Positions 43,009-56,632 are shown, counted from the stretch's first letter. The stretch: 64,000 bases of DNA from Brienomyrus brachyistius (GCF_023856365.1 NC_064533.1:34520118-34584117); one strand, 5' to 3'. The notes: generated by a model from the letters alone, not told the origin. Made by a program: numbers and translations.

Positions 43009-45200
43009 TTGGAGGGGAAAATTGAGGTGGCTGCATCTGTATATGCATTTAACACAAAAACAAAACTCCAAGTACTTACAAAAAATGAAAAAATACAATT
43101 TCGGGGGCGGGGAGGGATTCTCAGTTTTAAATCACTTGGATGCATAACAAAGGTGCAAAAGTGACTAATATCACAATAATTTTCAGTTTTGTAGCGATAG
43201 TCTTCACCCTCAACCAAGTTCATTTGGCTCTGCAGTTGTCTACCCTTCACTCTCCAGTTCACTACTTGTAACTGTGCTGACCGAGCAGCGCAAAATGTCC
43301 TCAGCACTCCGAACGCAGCTGGTTATAATATGTAAATCGGAGAAAAGATAATAATTTTATGAAGATCTGGGAAGGCGTGGTGATGATTTACTACTAAAAT
43401 CTATATGAGAGTATTAGGAATCTCAATAAACTTAATAAGCCTACATCCAATCTCGGACACTGAAGAAAACTCTGGAAAGCATACCATTTGACTGGAGACA
43501 TCCTTTTGCAGAGAATGACTTTGAGGAAGATGTAAATTATGCGGCTAAGACATCACAGAAGCGGCCAATAGACCGCCTCATTCACATATAGGTGAAGAAA
43601 TACCTAATTGAAAAATAATATTATTAACCCAAAAATAAATTATTTATATTTACGAAAGTATTATCATAATATGTTAAGACATGAAAATGCGAATGCGCCT
43701 ATCGTTCAGTGGTAACTCATTTCACATTGACTGTAACTGCAAATAACTTTGATGTTGTCGATGAATCTGTCTGACAGAGTTTTGAAGCTGAATCTGCCAT
43801 TCAAAGTACCTTTTTCTTTGTTCATTGTTTATCCATTTTGTTTTTTTCCATTTTGTTTTTCCAATTTTTTTTTCCATTGTTTTTAGCCATCCGATTCAAC
43901 ACGTGTTAATGCCATCAAAAAATTTGTCACGTTAGATGGATGGATAACAAATTCCCATTGACGCGCTATTATCGCCTTAATGCCCTAAAATTTATGCACG
44001 CAACTGCTGGGCTCCCTACATCTGCCAAGGTATCCATGCCCCTCCAACGCCCCCTACTGTCAGCTCACAGGTTCTTGAAGGACATAATGGCAAAAGTCTA
44101 TCACATCTTGAAAGACACACAAACCCATTCTAAGGCTCTGTGGTTTTCCCCGTCAAAAGCAAAATGCTTGGGACAGTAGGAAACTGTCCCTGGAATCATT
44201 GTCCTCCAAATCTTTAGAAACATCCAAGAAACCAAGAGAAATGTGCTTATGTTGAGCATAGGGGTGTCATGATATATCAAAACTGACGATAACCATGATA
44301 ACCAAATGTATAGCCATTTGAATGACTAAAATGCACTGTTAATTACTAAGACATGTAACAATGCAATACTCTCCATTCACATCTGTTAGTTAAATGAAAC
44401 CGAAAGACAGGCTTCCCCGATTAGGTGAGTTTAATGGTGCAGAAGGAAACTTCATCTATTTTAGTGGCCAAAAGTGGATATTTCTATGCACATGCAGTGT
44501 AGTTTTTCCCTTTCAAATCAAAAGTCAGATAACGGAAAGATACTATATAAATATCCTGCCATTTTATGTTTACATTTACAGCAAACTACAGTAGTCATTT
44601 TATTATTTATTATGTGTTAATGGTGTTAACTGGTGTTAATGATGCTGCTGACAGAAAAATAAAAATCTTCTTTGCTTTACAGTTTTTGGATCAGCATTAT
44701 TATCTAAATATGCCATTTGTTAAATATTAATTTATATTTTAAATTGCTGCAATTTACCAGCTGTCATGCCCCGCTCTGTCTGCCTGAACCTCCTGTCTTC
44801 CTCATGGCTCTAAACAAGCCATGCCTGTTGCCCAGTGGTCAGATCTCTTGTTCCTGCCCTCATTTTAACCATTGATAGTTGCCTCTTGTTTACCCCTTTG
44901 TTAGTTTGCATTTAAGCATATCATGATACCTGAAAGATAGTAATCTGTATAAACTTGGTGTGCTCTTATGTTTCCTAATTTGGTTAGAGGAGTATGCCTG
45001 ATATTAATGTTTTGGTATATCGTGCAAGCGACCACAGTAACTTGGCGATGAAGAAAGGGACAGCACAACAACCATAAGATCTTTTGAAAGAGGACTTGTG
45101 AACACAAGTATTTACACTAACAATTACAAACAGGGGCTATACACAAGACATACATGGGGCTTTATACTGTACATGTATGGCTCGCAAAAATGTGTCTCTG
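43009..45200. other. Intergenic, nothing firmly recognised
   Basis: Chance ORFs only. GGGGTGTCATGATATATCAAAA (about 44264) resembles a hAT tip. TGTCATGCCCCGCTCTGTC (about 44763) resembles an LTR start. Neither has a partner that I can find. Confidence 0.35.
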
Positions 45201-45229
45201 GTACTAAAATGCCCCCCCCAAAGGTCAGC

Positions 45230-46330
45230 TGTCCCAGCCACCACTACCCCCAGTCCATTCCTCTACTATGGGACAAGGCTCCTCGGTCCAGAGGCAGCCA
45301 CCAGGGCACCATCTCCAAAGTGGGGGGCTGCTCGTGAGCACTGGTGAGCCCAGTGGACGTTGGGCGCTGGCATCGCAGGTTCCCCCCAGCCACCGACCCT
45401 TACCTTTCCACGGTTTAGAGAGGATCTGCTTCACCTGCCGCTCCCCAGATCAGGTGGTCTCCTCCAGCTGCTTGTGGCACGCCTACCCGTTTCACCAACT
45501 TCTGACATTCCTGGGCCAGTAAGCCCTCCCAGTCGCGGTATGTCCCCAGGTGGTCCCACAGGTTGGACTCCACCTCTTGCATCTTCCACCAGCTGGACTG
45601 TGACAGCGCAGCAAGCTTCCTCCCGGTCAAGCAGCTTGGTCATGGTCTCCTGCTTTAGTTTAGGGACCTCTGCCAGGATCATCTCCTGCACGCCCTCCCA
45701 CAGGCAGTCCTGCTTCTCCACACAGAACTTCTGGAAGGCAACATTCCCACAGGCAGTCTGCTGCTGTTGTTCTGCCAACTTTCTCCTGGGCCAGCTGGTC
45801 CTCCAAAGCACGGCGTGCCTCCACACGTTTGTCCAGTTCTACTCTTCACGCTCACTTTCTCAGCTGGCATTCTCCTTGCACAGCCACTCCCCGTCTTACT
45901 CGCACAGTCCCCACTGCTCATCCGACTTGCATCACTCCCAAACCGGTTGACCCTCTATAGCACAGCAGGCCTCCTCACAGGCGAGCAGCGTCACCTCTGC
46001 AGCCTCAACCTGCTGTCTCCTGCGGTCACACTCGCGGCCGAGATCGCTGCGCCCATCCTTCCGAGAAACTCTGGGCCCATACAGAGCGCCCCCAAAGTCG
46101 CCCGTGCCAGCCCACCTGATGCCCATTCAAGACGTTGGCGATAAGGGAGGGTAAGATCTCCTGGGGATCCCAACCAATCACTGACCAGCAAGGGCTCTCA
46201 GCCCACCAGTGACGATGAATCACAGCGTGTCCCCAGCTGTGAGCGCGGCTGCCAGGGACAGCAAGCAGAGGTTGTGGGGGCGCTGCTGCTCAACCATTAT
46301 GAGACCCAACTTGTCCAGGAGTGTTGCGAA
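45230..46330 (-). pseudogene. Gag-like coiled-coil frames of an LTR element
   Basis: GC-rich island. The - strand frame 45431-45826 reads KLAEQQQQTACGNVAFQKFC, then VQEMILAEVPKLKQETMTKL and LLDREEACCAVTVQLVEDAR, a Gln/Glu/Lys-rich amphipathic pattern. A related motif, VEAAEVTLLACEEACCAIEG, recurs at 45932-46126, an internal repeat. The frame then turns Pro/Gly-rich. This resembles fish retroelement Gag N-termini. No zinc knuckle or pol. It lies next to LTR family E but in the opposite orientation to that LTR, so either a rearrangement occurred or the two are unrelated. Confidence 0.45.
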
Positions 46331-46402
46331 CTGGCTGTGGTGGTCGCCAGGACGGTCGACCTCTGGGATAGGGGTCGTGTAGCCCTGGCGCATGCTAAAT
46401 AT

Positions 46403-46719
46403 TGTAAATAGCTCCTCTGTGTGACATTGTAAATGCCTGAGGTATTTCCTGTTGTTGCATGTGTCCTGGCTTGAGTCATATGTGAAACCTGTCTGATCTT
46501 TGCGCGTCTTTAGCCACTGTGTAAATTACCCAGTGTGTGTGTACCTTATAGCCCAGCATCAGACCGCCTTGTGTTTCAGTGTTATGTTTGGGTTCAGTGG
46601 TTGTTTAATATCTGTATTAGTCCTTTTAAGGGCTTAGTTAAAGGGCATTATTTTCCCCTGCAAGCAACCCTTTTTGTTTTTTGCCGCTGCCACGATGCCT
46701 TGGTTTGCCAGACACTACA
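46403..46719 (+). repeat. LTR family E, copy 2
   Basis: TGTAAATAGC...CAGACACTACA, 317 bp. It aligns end to end with 20572-20879; both hold 'ctttagccactgt.taaattaccca' and 'agtccttttaagg'. No primer-binding site follows it (next bases gtatatagttttt), so it is a 3' or solo LTR. Confidence 0.75.
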
Positions 46720-49680
46720 GTATATAGTTTTTTCTGTTCATTTTCAATTCACCCATTCTTGTAGAGCAGGAGAAGAGAGTTCCAGTCCACAAAAGCAGCA
46801 AGGTCTTTTTAAGGTTAGCAACAGATTTAGCAGCTCCCCTGTATTTGTTTTGTGGAGCTGTCCCTATAGGATAATTGCATGTTGTTACTGAAGTGCAGCT
46901 GTTGCATTGCATTTTAAAATCAGTGAAGACTGGCAGGGCTATTACCTTGTTTGCCCACTGAATGCATGCGGAAATTTGATTTAAGTAATTAGGTTGGAAA
47001 ATGCGCACCATATTTCTGCTTGCCATGTGTTCTTCATTGTAATAATGGCAGTTGCAGACTATCAATCACTGGTAAAACCAAGTGATCCATAAATCTGTAA
47101 AGCTAGGAAAATTAGGAATTCATATTTCAGCAAGGCAGTTGTGATGCTCTGCTGAAAGTTATGGATAAATAGGTCTGCATCTAATTGCAAACAAATTTAA
47201 ATCTCATTTATTTTAAGGTATTTAAGGTAGATCTAGGACTGTCCTGGGTTTTTGGAATAACTAGCACTGCCTGCCTGTCTGCCCCTTTGTGGATATGTGT
47301 CATGGAAATGGAAAATGGCACTTTATAAAAATTGCCTCTGTTGGCATGTGCTGGATGTTTGCGCGTGTCGGTGGGTGCATGTGCATCCCTGCAGTTCCCT
47401 TGACCCCCTGGAAGTGCCAATTCTCAGCCCACACAGCAGACTTCCAAAGGCAGCCATTCAGCTGTCACTCGATCATCCACTTCTCTGATTTCTGAACATC
47501 GCCATTTCCCGGGGCGTGAATGGCAATTTCCCATCTTGACTTCTTCTGTAGCACTGCCCCCTCAATTCAGTCACTTACGTACTTGCTTTGAATATGTCAT
47601 TACTCTTACAGCAGTATGTTCAGTACTGAAATTGTATTTTTAAATACATGGCCGTCATCAGCCACTGGGGTTAAAGCAGTAATATTATAACACTGGCAAA
47701 CAAGCCAATGGGTTCCTGTGTAGCCACAGCGCTAGCATAGTAAGTTAGCCTTTGATCTATGGAGGGGCCTCCTGTTGGCTCATGGTGTTTGAACCTCACT
47801 TATCACTTATGAGTAACTTTACAGTATGTAACAGTAAGTACTGATTATGTGTATTTGTCACACAGCATGTTTTTCAGCTTCATGCTGCTACATGATACTG
47901 TGATCAACTTAGAAATATGGAGCTAAAATGTGTTGCATAAAGATTCACTGTCTCTTGAAAGTCGAATGCTTATCATGTAATACCTACTATAGGCTTATCA
48001 CGTAATATAACTAAGTTAGTGTATCCAGGGACAAAACATGGATTTATTATAAAGTAAAATTTGAAGGTTAAAAAGCACATGTGAAAATATTGTGACACCC
48101 AACATACCCAGAGGTGGATAAGAAGCAAAGCAGTCCTTTTTTTAACAGCCCTTAAACAAACTGATACAATAGCACACAGTGACAACACAACCTGCTCACT
48201 CCATACCTACACTTCACCCACCACCTAGCTTTCTGAACCACCCCAACATGACACAGTAGCACACAATTCACTACATTAACATTATCAAACATCAGCACTA
48301 CACATGGCATTAAATGCAGAGGACATGCAGCATAAGGACCAGGGCACAGTTATTACAAGGACATTACATGGGCTATTGCAACACTCCCCCCCCCATAATG
48401 CACAGGGAACATGCAAATTAACTCTTAGTGATACATTAGTGATAGGCAACTTGCCTAAGCTGCAATATTTTGAACTTCATAGTTCCTAGTTCCTGCTGCT
48501 AAGACCAGTTTTGCCTTGGTTTTAGTGCTATGAAATTTGTTTACATTATTATCATCCTGAAAGGAAACTTTTCAAGTTTGTTGTTCAGGAAGAAATAAGT
48601 GTTATGAGTGGCACAGTTTGTCTGCTATATGGATGGTTACTGCCTGAATGTTCTTTATTAATCTGTTCCATATTCTACCATTGGCCGAGTATATTTAAAC
48701 ACAAGGGGACAGCTTTCCCAAGTAGCAGTAGTCATTCTGTGTATTCTTATATGTTATATGTCCTGACACTGCAGGTAACCATCCAACCGAGCCCATGTCT
48801 GTGATCCACAGCAGATGCAATGTGCCCCTGTCATGAAGCAGTGCCTCCCTTTCAGCTCCAGTAACAAATGCTCTGGGTCTGTCTGCCTGCATCTGAACTC
48901 CCACACATGACCGGAATGGGTAGTATGAGTAGTGTTTGACTGGAGGACATTTTTATTTGTAGTACACTTTTTGTTGCTTAGGAGATGCTTTTGTACAAAG
49001 CTGTTAAAGTAAAGTACTTTTCTCTAAGGAATTTGGAATGGCAGCATTTACAACACTGTGTTGCCCGCGATTTCCTCATGTCATATCTGCTTGCGCTTCT
49101 CTAGGATCTACTGAATTTTGAAAACCTGCTGAATATTGACACTGCTGAGCATCATCTATGTGACGAGGTAACATCCGGTTCCAGGGACAGTGTCACTCTC
49201 AAGGCAGCTGAAAGGCTGGGATAGATCCCCTGTATTCCTAAATGCTCCAATCTATGCAAAAACACCAGCTGATGAACACCCTCAGAATACACAGATTTGT
49301 GCAGGGTAAATGTGCAAACATCTTTTAAAGGAATAAATTATTGCTGCAAGATTTCTTTATGTAACGATATTCTATATTTTATTATGAGAATTTGTAAAAT
49401 ATGCCACATGACAAGTGCTTCCTAAAAGAATTTACAAAATTCAGTTTTTTTTTGTTGTTGCTATAGCTCATAACAAACATGAATGTATGAGTTCAAACCT
49501 AGACAGTAGATGGGCTTTGTCTTGGCATCTCTGCACTGGTCAGGGTATTGGACCTCTGTGTTACAGGAGAAGGGAATAACTGGAAATGTTTTCTGATCAG
49601 GGACCTAGATGCACATTTGAGCAGAAGAATGTTGCTCATGTAGGTTACAGGAGCAGGTTGTGGTTCTGCCAGTTAGCAAT
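46720..49680. other. Intergenic, no firm feature
   Basis: AT-rich and unique-looking. Only 49105-49167 looks exon-like (listed separately). No repeat family recognised. Confidence 0.4.
49105..49167 (+). CDS. Orphan exon candidate (weak)
   Basis: Acceptor-like cgcttctctag, then 21 open codons DLLNFENLLNIDTAEHHLCD(E), then a donor gtaaca. The length is a multiple of three and both splice sites are good, but no protein family is recognised and no partner exon was found. Such patterns also arise by chance. Confidence 0.15.
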
Positions 49681-49689
49681 CTGTGCCTG

Positions 49690-49803
49690 TCTCTAGAAGG
49701 TTGTAATCCTCTGGCTGGCAGTGTAATATCACCGTTGGACGCTTGAGCAAAGCCCTTAACATCAAAACCTGCTCCAGATTAATGGCAGACCCTACACACT
49801 CAC
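49690..49803 (+). mobile_element. tRNA-SINE body relic
   Basis: GCTTGAGCAAAGCCCTTAAC followed by 'ctgctccagattaatggcagaccctac' matches the internal block shared by several fish tRNA-derived SINEs. The head 'tctagaaggttgtaatcc' may be a worn B box. Confidence 0.45.
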
Positions 49804-49933
49804 CTGTATTTCTGTGTGTTTGTGTCCTATGGGAGAGCAAGATTTGTGAAAATCAAGAGTTCCTATGTATTCAAGCCACTATTAAGCCAAATAAAATGTC
49901 TTTTCTTTGTATTCTTTGTATTAGGAATGCCCG

Positions 49934-50058
<125 letters not shown>

Positions 50059-50329
50059 AATGGTGCTGTTTGTGTGTGTGTGTGTGTGTATACATTTATA
50101 TCATATACTGTATACAAGCTATGTGATCGTAAAATATGAAAGTGATGTATTTGATCTTCATTTGAAGCCAAAAAATTATAATTGGACACACAAGATATTT
50201 GGCTGATGTCAGATGGACTAGATGTGGGAAGATCCAAACCTCGGTTATCTTGGCACTCATGTTATTTCATCTTTTCCTGTGAGCTTTCGGAAAATCCTGG
50301 CCTAAGACCATCTTACACTGAACCATTGA

Positions 50330-50455
50330 AGTAGTGATTGGTGGTTCATTGCATTAAATTGACACAAATGTTAGACTGTATATAACTGTTTAAACACTGC
50401 ATAGGACAAACAGGTATGGAAAATGGATGGATGGATGGATGGATGGATGGATGAT
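50330..50455 (+). mobile_element. SINE-A-like tail with (GGAT)n
   Basis: 'ggacaaacaggtatggaaaatggatggatgg' with seven TGGA units at 50424-50453. The body upstream is too diverged to place the start. Confidence 0.5.
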
Positions 50456-50589
50456 GTACTTTTTCTGGAATGCCTAATCCATGGTAGGTGTCTTTTTGAT
50501 GCTAAGCAAACGTTAAATTAGGTCTTGGGCTGTTGTCATTCTGTTTCTTGTATTTCACCTGAATAGCAGCATCTATATTTTCAATAAGA

Positions 50590-50998
50590 TTTCACTGTGA
50601 CTCAGTGGGTAGCACTGTTACTCCACATCAATGCTGGGGGCCAAAATACCAGCACCTTGACAGGGGTGTAGGAACCAGGGGGGCAGGGGGACATGTGCTC
50701 CTCAATATTTCATTTGGATTCATTCACCTCCACAATAAATCATTATTAAGTTGTACTCCCCCCCACCCCCGCAATATCAAACTCTCCTATACCTTTGCAC
50801 CTCGGTGGACTGGTGTCCCTAAATTTCTCCTATTTTTGATTGTAGGTGTGATTGACAGGCATCATGTCCAACGCATTTTCCTTGTACCCTGTGGTCCCTA
50901 TAAAATAGGGCCCAGGTTCCCCTACAGTTCTATACTGGGTAGGCTGTTGGAAGATGCATGGATGGATGGATGGATGGATGGATGGATGGATGGATGAG
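50590..50998 (+). mobile_element. Old SINE-A-like relic with (ATGG)n tail
   Basis: The head-like 'ctcagtgggtagcactgttactccacatc' and the end 'tactgggtaggctgttggaagatgcatgg' frame a diverged body. The tail at 50957-50997 has ten ATGG units. Confidence 0.5.
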
Positions 50999-51264
50999 TA
51001 CTTCTTTTCAGAAGGGGAGACAAATGCAAAATGGGCTCTTGAGTTACAGCTTAGGCAAACACATCTGCTGAATGAGTAACAAGTAAAGACTTGATTGTAA
51101 TAAGAGGGTAGCACTGCCCTTCTGAAGGTCTCAGCATCATTGGAGTTATATGAAGAAACCCCACATCATTTACCTTGTGTTTGTATTGTTGTCCAGCAGA
51201 ATAAGCAGCATGGGGGCAGCATAGATCTCTATTAAGCAGTCAATTCTTCAACACTTGGCCATCG

Positions 51265-51735
51265 CTGTTTACATTTACATTTACATTTACAGCATTTGGC
51301 AGACACCCTTAGCCGGGGCGACTTACATAAGTGCTTTGAGACTCTGCGATGAATTTTTCTGATACTAGCACAATAAGGCTATGAATACCATCTATCTGAA
51401 TACTCTGTTGAGAAAGTGCAAAAAAATTTTTATATACACACACACACAAGGAAAAGAGCTGAGTAAGAATACAGAAGTACTACTTCAGGTATTTCTGAAA
51501 AAGGAATGTTTTCAATTGTCGCTTGAAGACAGTCAAGGATTCAGCTGTTCGGACATCAAGGGGGAGTTCATTCCACCAACTAGGTGCCAGGATAGAGAAA
51601 AGCGGAGATGTGTGTCTTCCTTGTGCCTTGAGGTGTGGAGGGACCAGTCGAGCAGTGCTGGAGGATCGGAGAGATCATGGTGCAGTGCAGGGTGTGATGA
51701 GGTCTTTCTCTGTTGGGTCATTTATGGTTGCAGTG
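51265..51735 (+). repeat. Long copy of a common fish repeat
   Basis: Opens (ACATTT)n with 'acagcatttggcagacacccttagcc' and continues 'ggggagttcattccaccaactaggtgccagg', then 'gaccagtcgagcagtgctggaggatcggagag' and 'gcagtgcagggtgtgatgaggtc'. I recognise this order from many ostariophysan and other fish genomes, but not its class. A (CA)n sits at 51435-51449. Confidence 0.6.
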
Positions 51736-52640
51736 TGCAATAAGCACTTGTCAAATTTATGCAGTTGCCTTGCATTGCAGTTGTATCGTTTCAACTGGAG
51801 ATGTGGTCGCCTGATTGCGAATGAGTATACAAGCAGCACAGTAGCCCATGAATAGAGTAAAAGTGAAGAGCAGTTTCCTCAAAGTAGTCTTTGCTTAATT
51901 ATTATTTAGAGTTTTAGAGAAGCAGCCATGCTAATGAAGTTCTATTGAAAAATAATAATTTTGAGAAATCCCTTGGTTACCCAGAGGAACATGATATTTG
52001 GGCATGTCTAATGTTAACACTCAACTTTAAAACTGCATCTGACAGTATTGTTCTGGAAATTTAAAACACCAGACCAGGCACTGCAAGTCTTAGAGGTAAT
52101 ATCTACTGTTAGGTTACAACATTAAGATCATTATAAACAGAGGAAATTGCAGAACTGATATCCAAACAGAGTTTATTTATTTTTAGCAACTGCATTCCTA
52201 AATATGGTATTATTAATGATAAAGCCAGTAATTAAGATAAACAAAAAAGAACTGATTTAAGTAGTACGTTTACAATGAATTATTTATATGCAGCTGTATA
52301 TATAAGTGGAAATTTTTATTCTACTATGAAAGCCTCAATACGTTCAACTTTGTTATCCGGTAATGCCTAAGGATATTTCTGTGTGATAAACCCCTGGATT
52401 ATGGAAGTTTTTATTGGATCCACACACAGGCAGGACGTGATCCACAAATGTACAAAATAAATTTCACGTGTACAAGTAGCTCCATATTTTTCTGGATATG
52501 ATTTTACAAAGCAAACATTTTAGAAATACATATTAGTAGATAGTGAAATCTTTGTGGATTATGATACATATTCTGGATTGGTAAACAGGACACGAAAATA
52601 TTTTTGTTTGTAATTATTCTCATGTTAGGTGAGGCTCGCC
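51736..52640. other. Intergenic, nothing recognised
   Basis: AT-rich; no coding motif. Confidence 0.4.
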
Positions 52641-52644
52641 TCAA

Positions 52645-53402
52645 AAGGACATTCCATGAGCGGAGTAAATGGAGTCTCTGATTGGGGCTCTTGAGAAACT
52701 GAGCTAGGATTCTGAATGTCTGGGATTGCGGGAGTCCTGAATAAAGACCAAGATCCAGGCATTTAATGACTTCTTAGGCATTTAATAATTACCTCGGGGG
52801 CGACATTCATGTCTCTGCGTGGTGACTCTTCCTATGAAGTCAGCAGACAGATTGGTAGAGCAAGGGGGGGTCATGAGGTCGCTGGAAAGGGATATGTGAG
52901 GCTCCTGATATCTTTGCAAGAGGACAAAGGTCCTTGTCTTTAGAGTCCTGGTGCTCCCTGTCTTGCTGTATGGCTGTGAGACATAGACACTATCCAGTAA
53001 ACTGAGATGAAGTCTGGACTCCTTCGGTACTGTGTCTCTTCAGAGAATCCTTGGATACTGCTGGTTTGACTTTGTGACGAATGAGCAGTTCCTATAGGAG
53101 TCCCGAATGAGGCACATCACCCGCATTGTGAGGGAGCGTCAGTTACGGCACTACAGCCATGTGGTGCGTTTCCATGAAGGTGATCTAGCTCGCAGGATCC
53201 TCATTGCTGAGAACCCAAGTGGCTGGACCAGACCGAGGGGACATCCACGTAACACCTGGTTGCGGCAGATGGGTGGCCATTTCTGGAGTGTGGGACTGGA
53301 CCGTGTGTCTGCCTGGGGGGTTGCCACCAGGAATCCCAAGGAGTTCCGCCATGTGGTGGGTGTGGCAACGAACTGCATCAGCGCATGCTCTCCAACCTGA
53401 CC
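52645..53402 (+). pseudogene. Non-LTR retrotransposon, RT C-terminal domain
   Basis: Frames read LVLPVLLYGCETWT then LQRILGYCWFDFVTNEQFL (52940-53095), and MRHITRIVRERQLRHYSHVV with GWTRPRGHPRNTWLRQM (53107-53400). The Y-G-C-E-T-W and RERQLR-x-x-x-H motifs mark the domain after RT in several LINE clades. It differs from the Rex3 C-terminus ([13 protein letters not shown]), so it is a second LINE family. Stops and frame changes make it dead. Confidence 0.7.
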
Positions 53403-56400
53403 TGACCTAGGTGGGGCTCCCATCGCTGAACTGGTGTGGCTGTTGGAACTGTTATCAGTACTGGTGAAGTGAGTAGAAATCTTTTGCTTTAGAAGCAAAT
53501 AATTCAAGAAAGGTTTATTGTCAATACAACAATATACATAGTATACAGTGTATTGAAATGTCATTCCACTTTAACTTAACAACTCCCCCATCAATAATTT
53601 GCTCCTTTCAGTTAATATTAGCATTCATTTAAGATCGCAATTGGTAAAACATCTCTATTTATACGATATTTTTATAGACTACTTATAGAAGAACCAAAAT
53701 GTGATGGTAATACACTCAATACTCTCCATACACATCTTGTGTATTCATCCGAGATGAAGCATTAGGGGTTCTTATTAAATTGGTTTTCTGAGAACCCCGT
53801 TTTGTGTATGCAGTGTGATGACATTGCATTTTAATAAACATCTTCGATATGAGTATGCCCCTATTCTATCTTTGCTTTTTTTTCTTGAATTGAACAGCAA
53901 GAGTCCAAATTACTTGTGTAGAATACCAGTAAAACTTTGAAAATGAATTGCAGCTGGAGTACGTCTGTGGGCTGCTAAGTGGCCAGAATGAGGTATCGTT
54001 CTGCAGTGCTGGAATTAGTGTTATGGTACAGGCTGAATCAGTGGGTAGCGCCTGAGTCAATCGGTCAGCACTGGTCAAGATGGTCTCCCAGGAGACCCGG
54101 GTTTCCCTAACACTGCTCAATACCTTCGACACCTACCTTCTCTCTAGTTCCGCTTATTTTTCTGTTTGTTGTTGTGTGCGCACCACTGTGTTCTTTTTCA
54201 ACTTTCATCCAAAATCTAATTAGGGTTTCTTCATATAGGAGCAAAACACAGGTCCAATAAGGTTTTTAATTAGGTTTCCTTACTCCCTGACAGCACTGGA
54301 TACATTAGCATTATTACTTATAAATAGGGTGAAGGCATGTTAACAAGCTAAGTGTTTGCAAGGAGAGGCATGGCCTTCAGTAAGCCTGTAGATATACAAG
54401 AAGGTTTGGGTTTATTTATTTATCCATCAGTAACCCAAAGGATAGATTGTACTGGCATTTGTTGACAAGAGAATGAAAAGTCATGTTTAGTCCAAACTTG
54501 TATTTGCATAAGGCTACTGGGACCTAGAGTGTGTTCCACACACAAACATTGACGTTACCCATCTAAAGAAACTACAGCATGTTAAGGGTCTCGAAAGGAC
54601 TTATTTCTCAGCCCAATCTGTCGCTGAACTATGCATGTGTGCCTGCTTGTGTGTTTATATCTCCCCTCCCAAAAAACGAAAGAGTTGGAAAAACCCGTCA
54701 GACTTTAAAAATTAGCTAACAGTTTTCTTTATACATGGTTTCCAAAATGAAGGAGCAGTAAATATAGTCTTTCGGGAAGGTCGCAGGTAGTGAGGCCTAA
54801 GGCTATTCGGGTGTCACCAGATACTGCTTACAACAGAGTCTAGGGAATGTGATTTTTGGATGCATTCATTAAATTTCAAGCATCTCATGTATTTCACAGC
54901 ATTCATCTTGTTATTCTGCTTTCTGTTTGCCCTTGTAGATGGGATGTAACAGTGCAGCATCAGTTTGATAAACAGTCTGTAGCTTAAAACTGTAAGAGAT
55001 CTTTTAATGTAAGGGTTTCGCTCCCTTTAACTTAACAACTCCCCCCTCAAGTTGTAGTTTTGAAGCTGGCAATGCAGAACATGGCGTTCAGCTGTGGGGA
55101 GCTTTGCTCGTTACCCTCTTACCCCACCCCTCATGGAACCCTATTAATTAGAGATGATCTGGCTGCCGGGTACCAGGAGCTCTGGATAACAATCATCACT
55201 GTGCTACATGCTTTAGCACACAGCAGATAACAGCTCCTTCACAGTCCATTCCCAGCACCAGTGGTAATGACACTCACTGTCTCGCTCTCCAATGGACCTC
55301 TGGAAGTATGACAGTGAATTAGGAAACCTTGCATTTCCCCATTCAGTATAGTAGTCAGAGGGCTCAAATAAAGAGCTTTGCCGTAGGCGTTGTTTTGTTG
55401 GTGGATGTGACAGAGGATTAAAGGTGTAAATATTGTTTTTTTTTGCCCTGCCTTATATCTGTCTGACATTTTCTTGTCTTATTTGCTATTGATTTCCTAC
55501 AATCACTTATCCAGTGCCAGGTTGTGGAAAGAATGTAAATTGAAGGAGCACAGGATGCCAGTTCATCAAAGAGCACAGACACAACACTTGTACCCTTTTG
55601 ACACACCAGTTCACCTAACCGGAATTTCAAGGGCTGGATTATCTAGAAAAATTCACAGACCCCAAGGAGAATGTGCTCCACATGCAGAAACCAAGAACAG
55701 GTATTGAACTGGGAGCCCTGGAAGAACGTGGCTGTAATGTTACCCTGTGAATCACCTGCACTTAACCCTCCCAGACACATCCAGGATGATAATTCAGGTA
55801 TGTAGTGTAAGATAAAGGGATAATGAACAGGAAAGTGTTCAATGTGTAACTATGTTTATATGTTGTGTTCATCTGTTTGATTGTGGTCTCACTGCTTTGA
55901 GTATTTTCCCTGGTGTTACCTCCTCCAGACTCTTCTTAGGGTTTCATCAAGGTCTGATCCTGGCCTCTTTTTTGTTAACTGATCAGGGAGAAGTGGCCCA
56001 TCCTTTACAGCGGGATTTCCAGAAAAGAATGCAAATGTCGTCCACGCCGACCGGGGAAGCAGGAGCAGGGAGGAGAGGAAGCGGGGAACGAGGGATTTAT
56101 TATATCAATTTCTACACCAGATGATGATTACGCCAGCTGCATTTGTTGTGGAAAAATGTCAGATGGGTAGCAATAGTTTCCTGTTTTTGAGGTCTGTTCA
56201 AAGTTTGTCTCTTGCATGGTTCCTAGTTCGTTCATCTCTTATCTACCTTGTACCTTTTCAAGGTTCCTGGTACAGGGCCCTTCAAGTCTGCCTGTAAAAC
56301 TTGTAACATATCTTGCAAGGGCTTTACCCACTTACATGTCTTTGGCCATATAGTGTTCTATGTTCAATAAATGTGGAAAAGAGAATAAACAATTCAAGGG

Positions 56401-56632
56401 ATAAACGATAATTATGATACATTTGAAAAAAAAAACTGTTCTTTTACATAAGTATTGATTATTTTACCATAATTGCTGTTGCTGTTGCTTGCATTGTTTC
56501 ACATAAAGTACTGTATACAGTAAGCATAGTGAAAGAAGATGTAATTGAGCATGATATGTATATTTACATAATGAAACAGGCGTCTAAATTAATATGATAA
56601 ATCTGAGCATAATGAAACGAGAGTTAAATAAT
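53403..56632. other. Intergenic, nothing recognised
   Basis: AT-rich. Several 60-90-codon ORFs without motifs (for example 55852-56124). I saw no splice-flanked conserved exon. Confidence 0.4.

Noticed and set aside
42890..43164. 85-88-codon ORFs over the GC-rich stretch
   Set aside because: They arise from the GCCGGCAGGCA tandem repeat and open GC-rich frames; no motif.
49105..49167. Assignment of the orphan exon to TMEFF2 because that gene lies downstream of MYO1B in mammals
   Set aside because: Only a few residues (EHH) look alike; far too weak.
53107..53400. 97-codon ORF as a host protein
   Set aside because: It carries the post-RT motifs of a LINE (RERQLR, GWTRPRG) and upstream stops; a retrotransposon remnant.
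55852..56124. 90-codon ORF as a gene
   Set aside because: No conserved motif, no splice context, ordinary chance length for this DNA.
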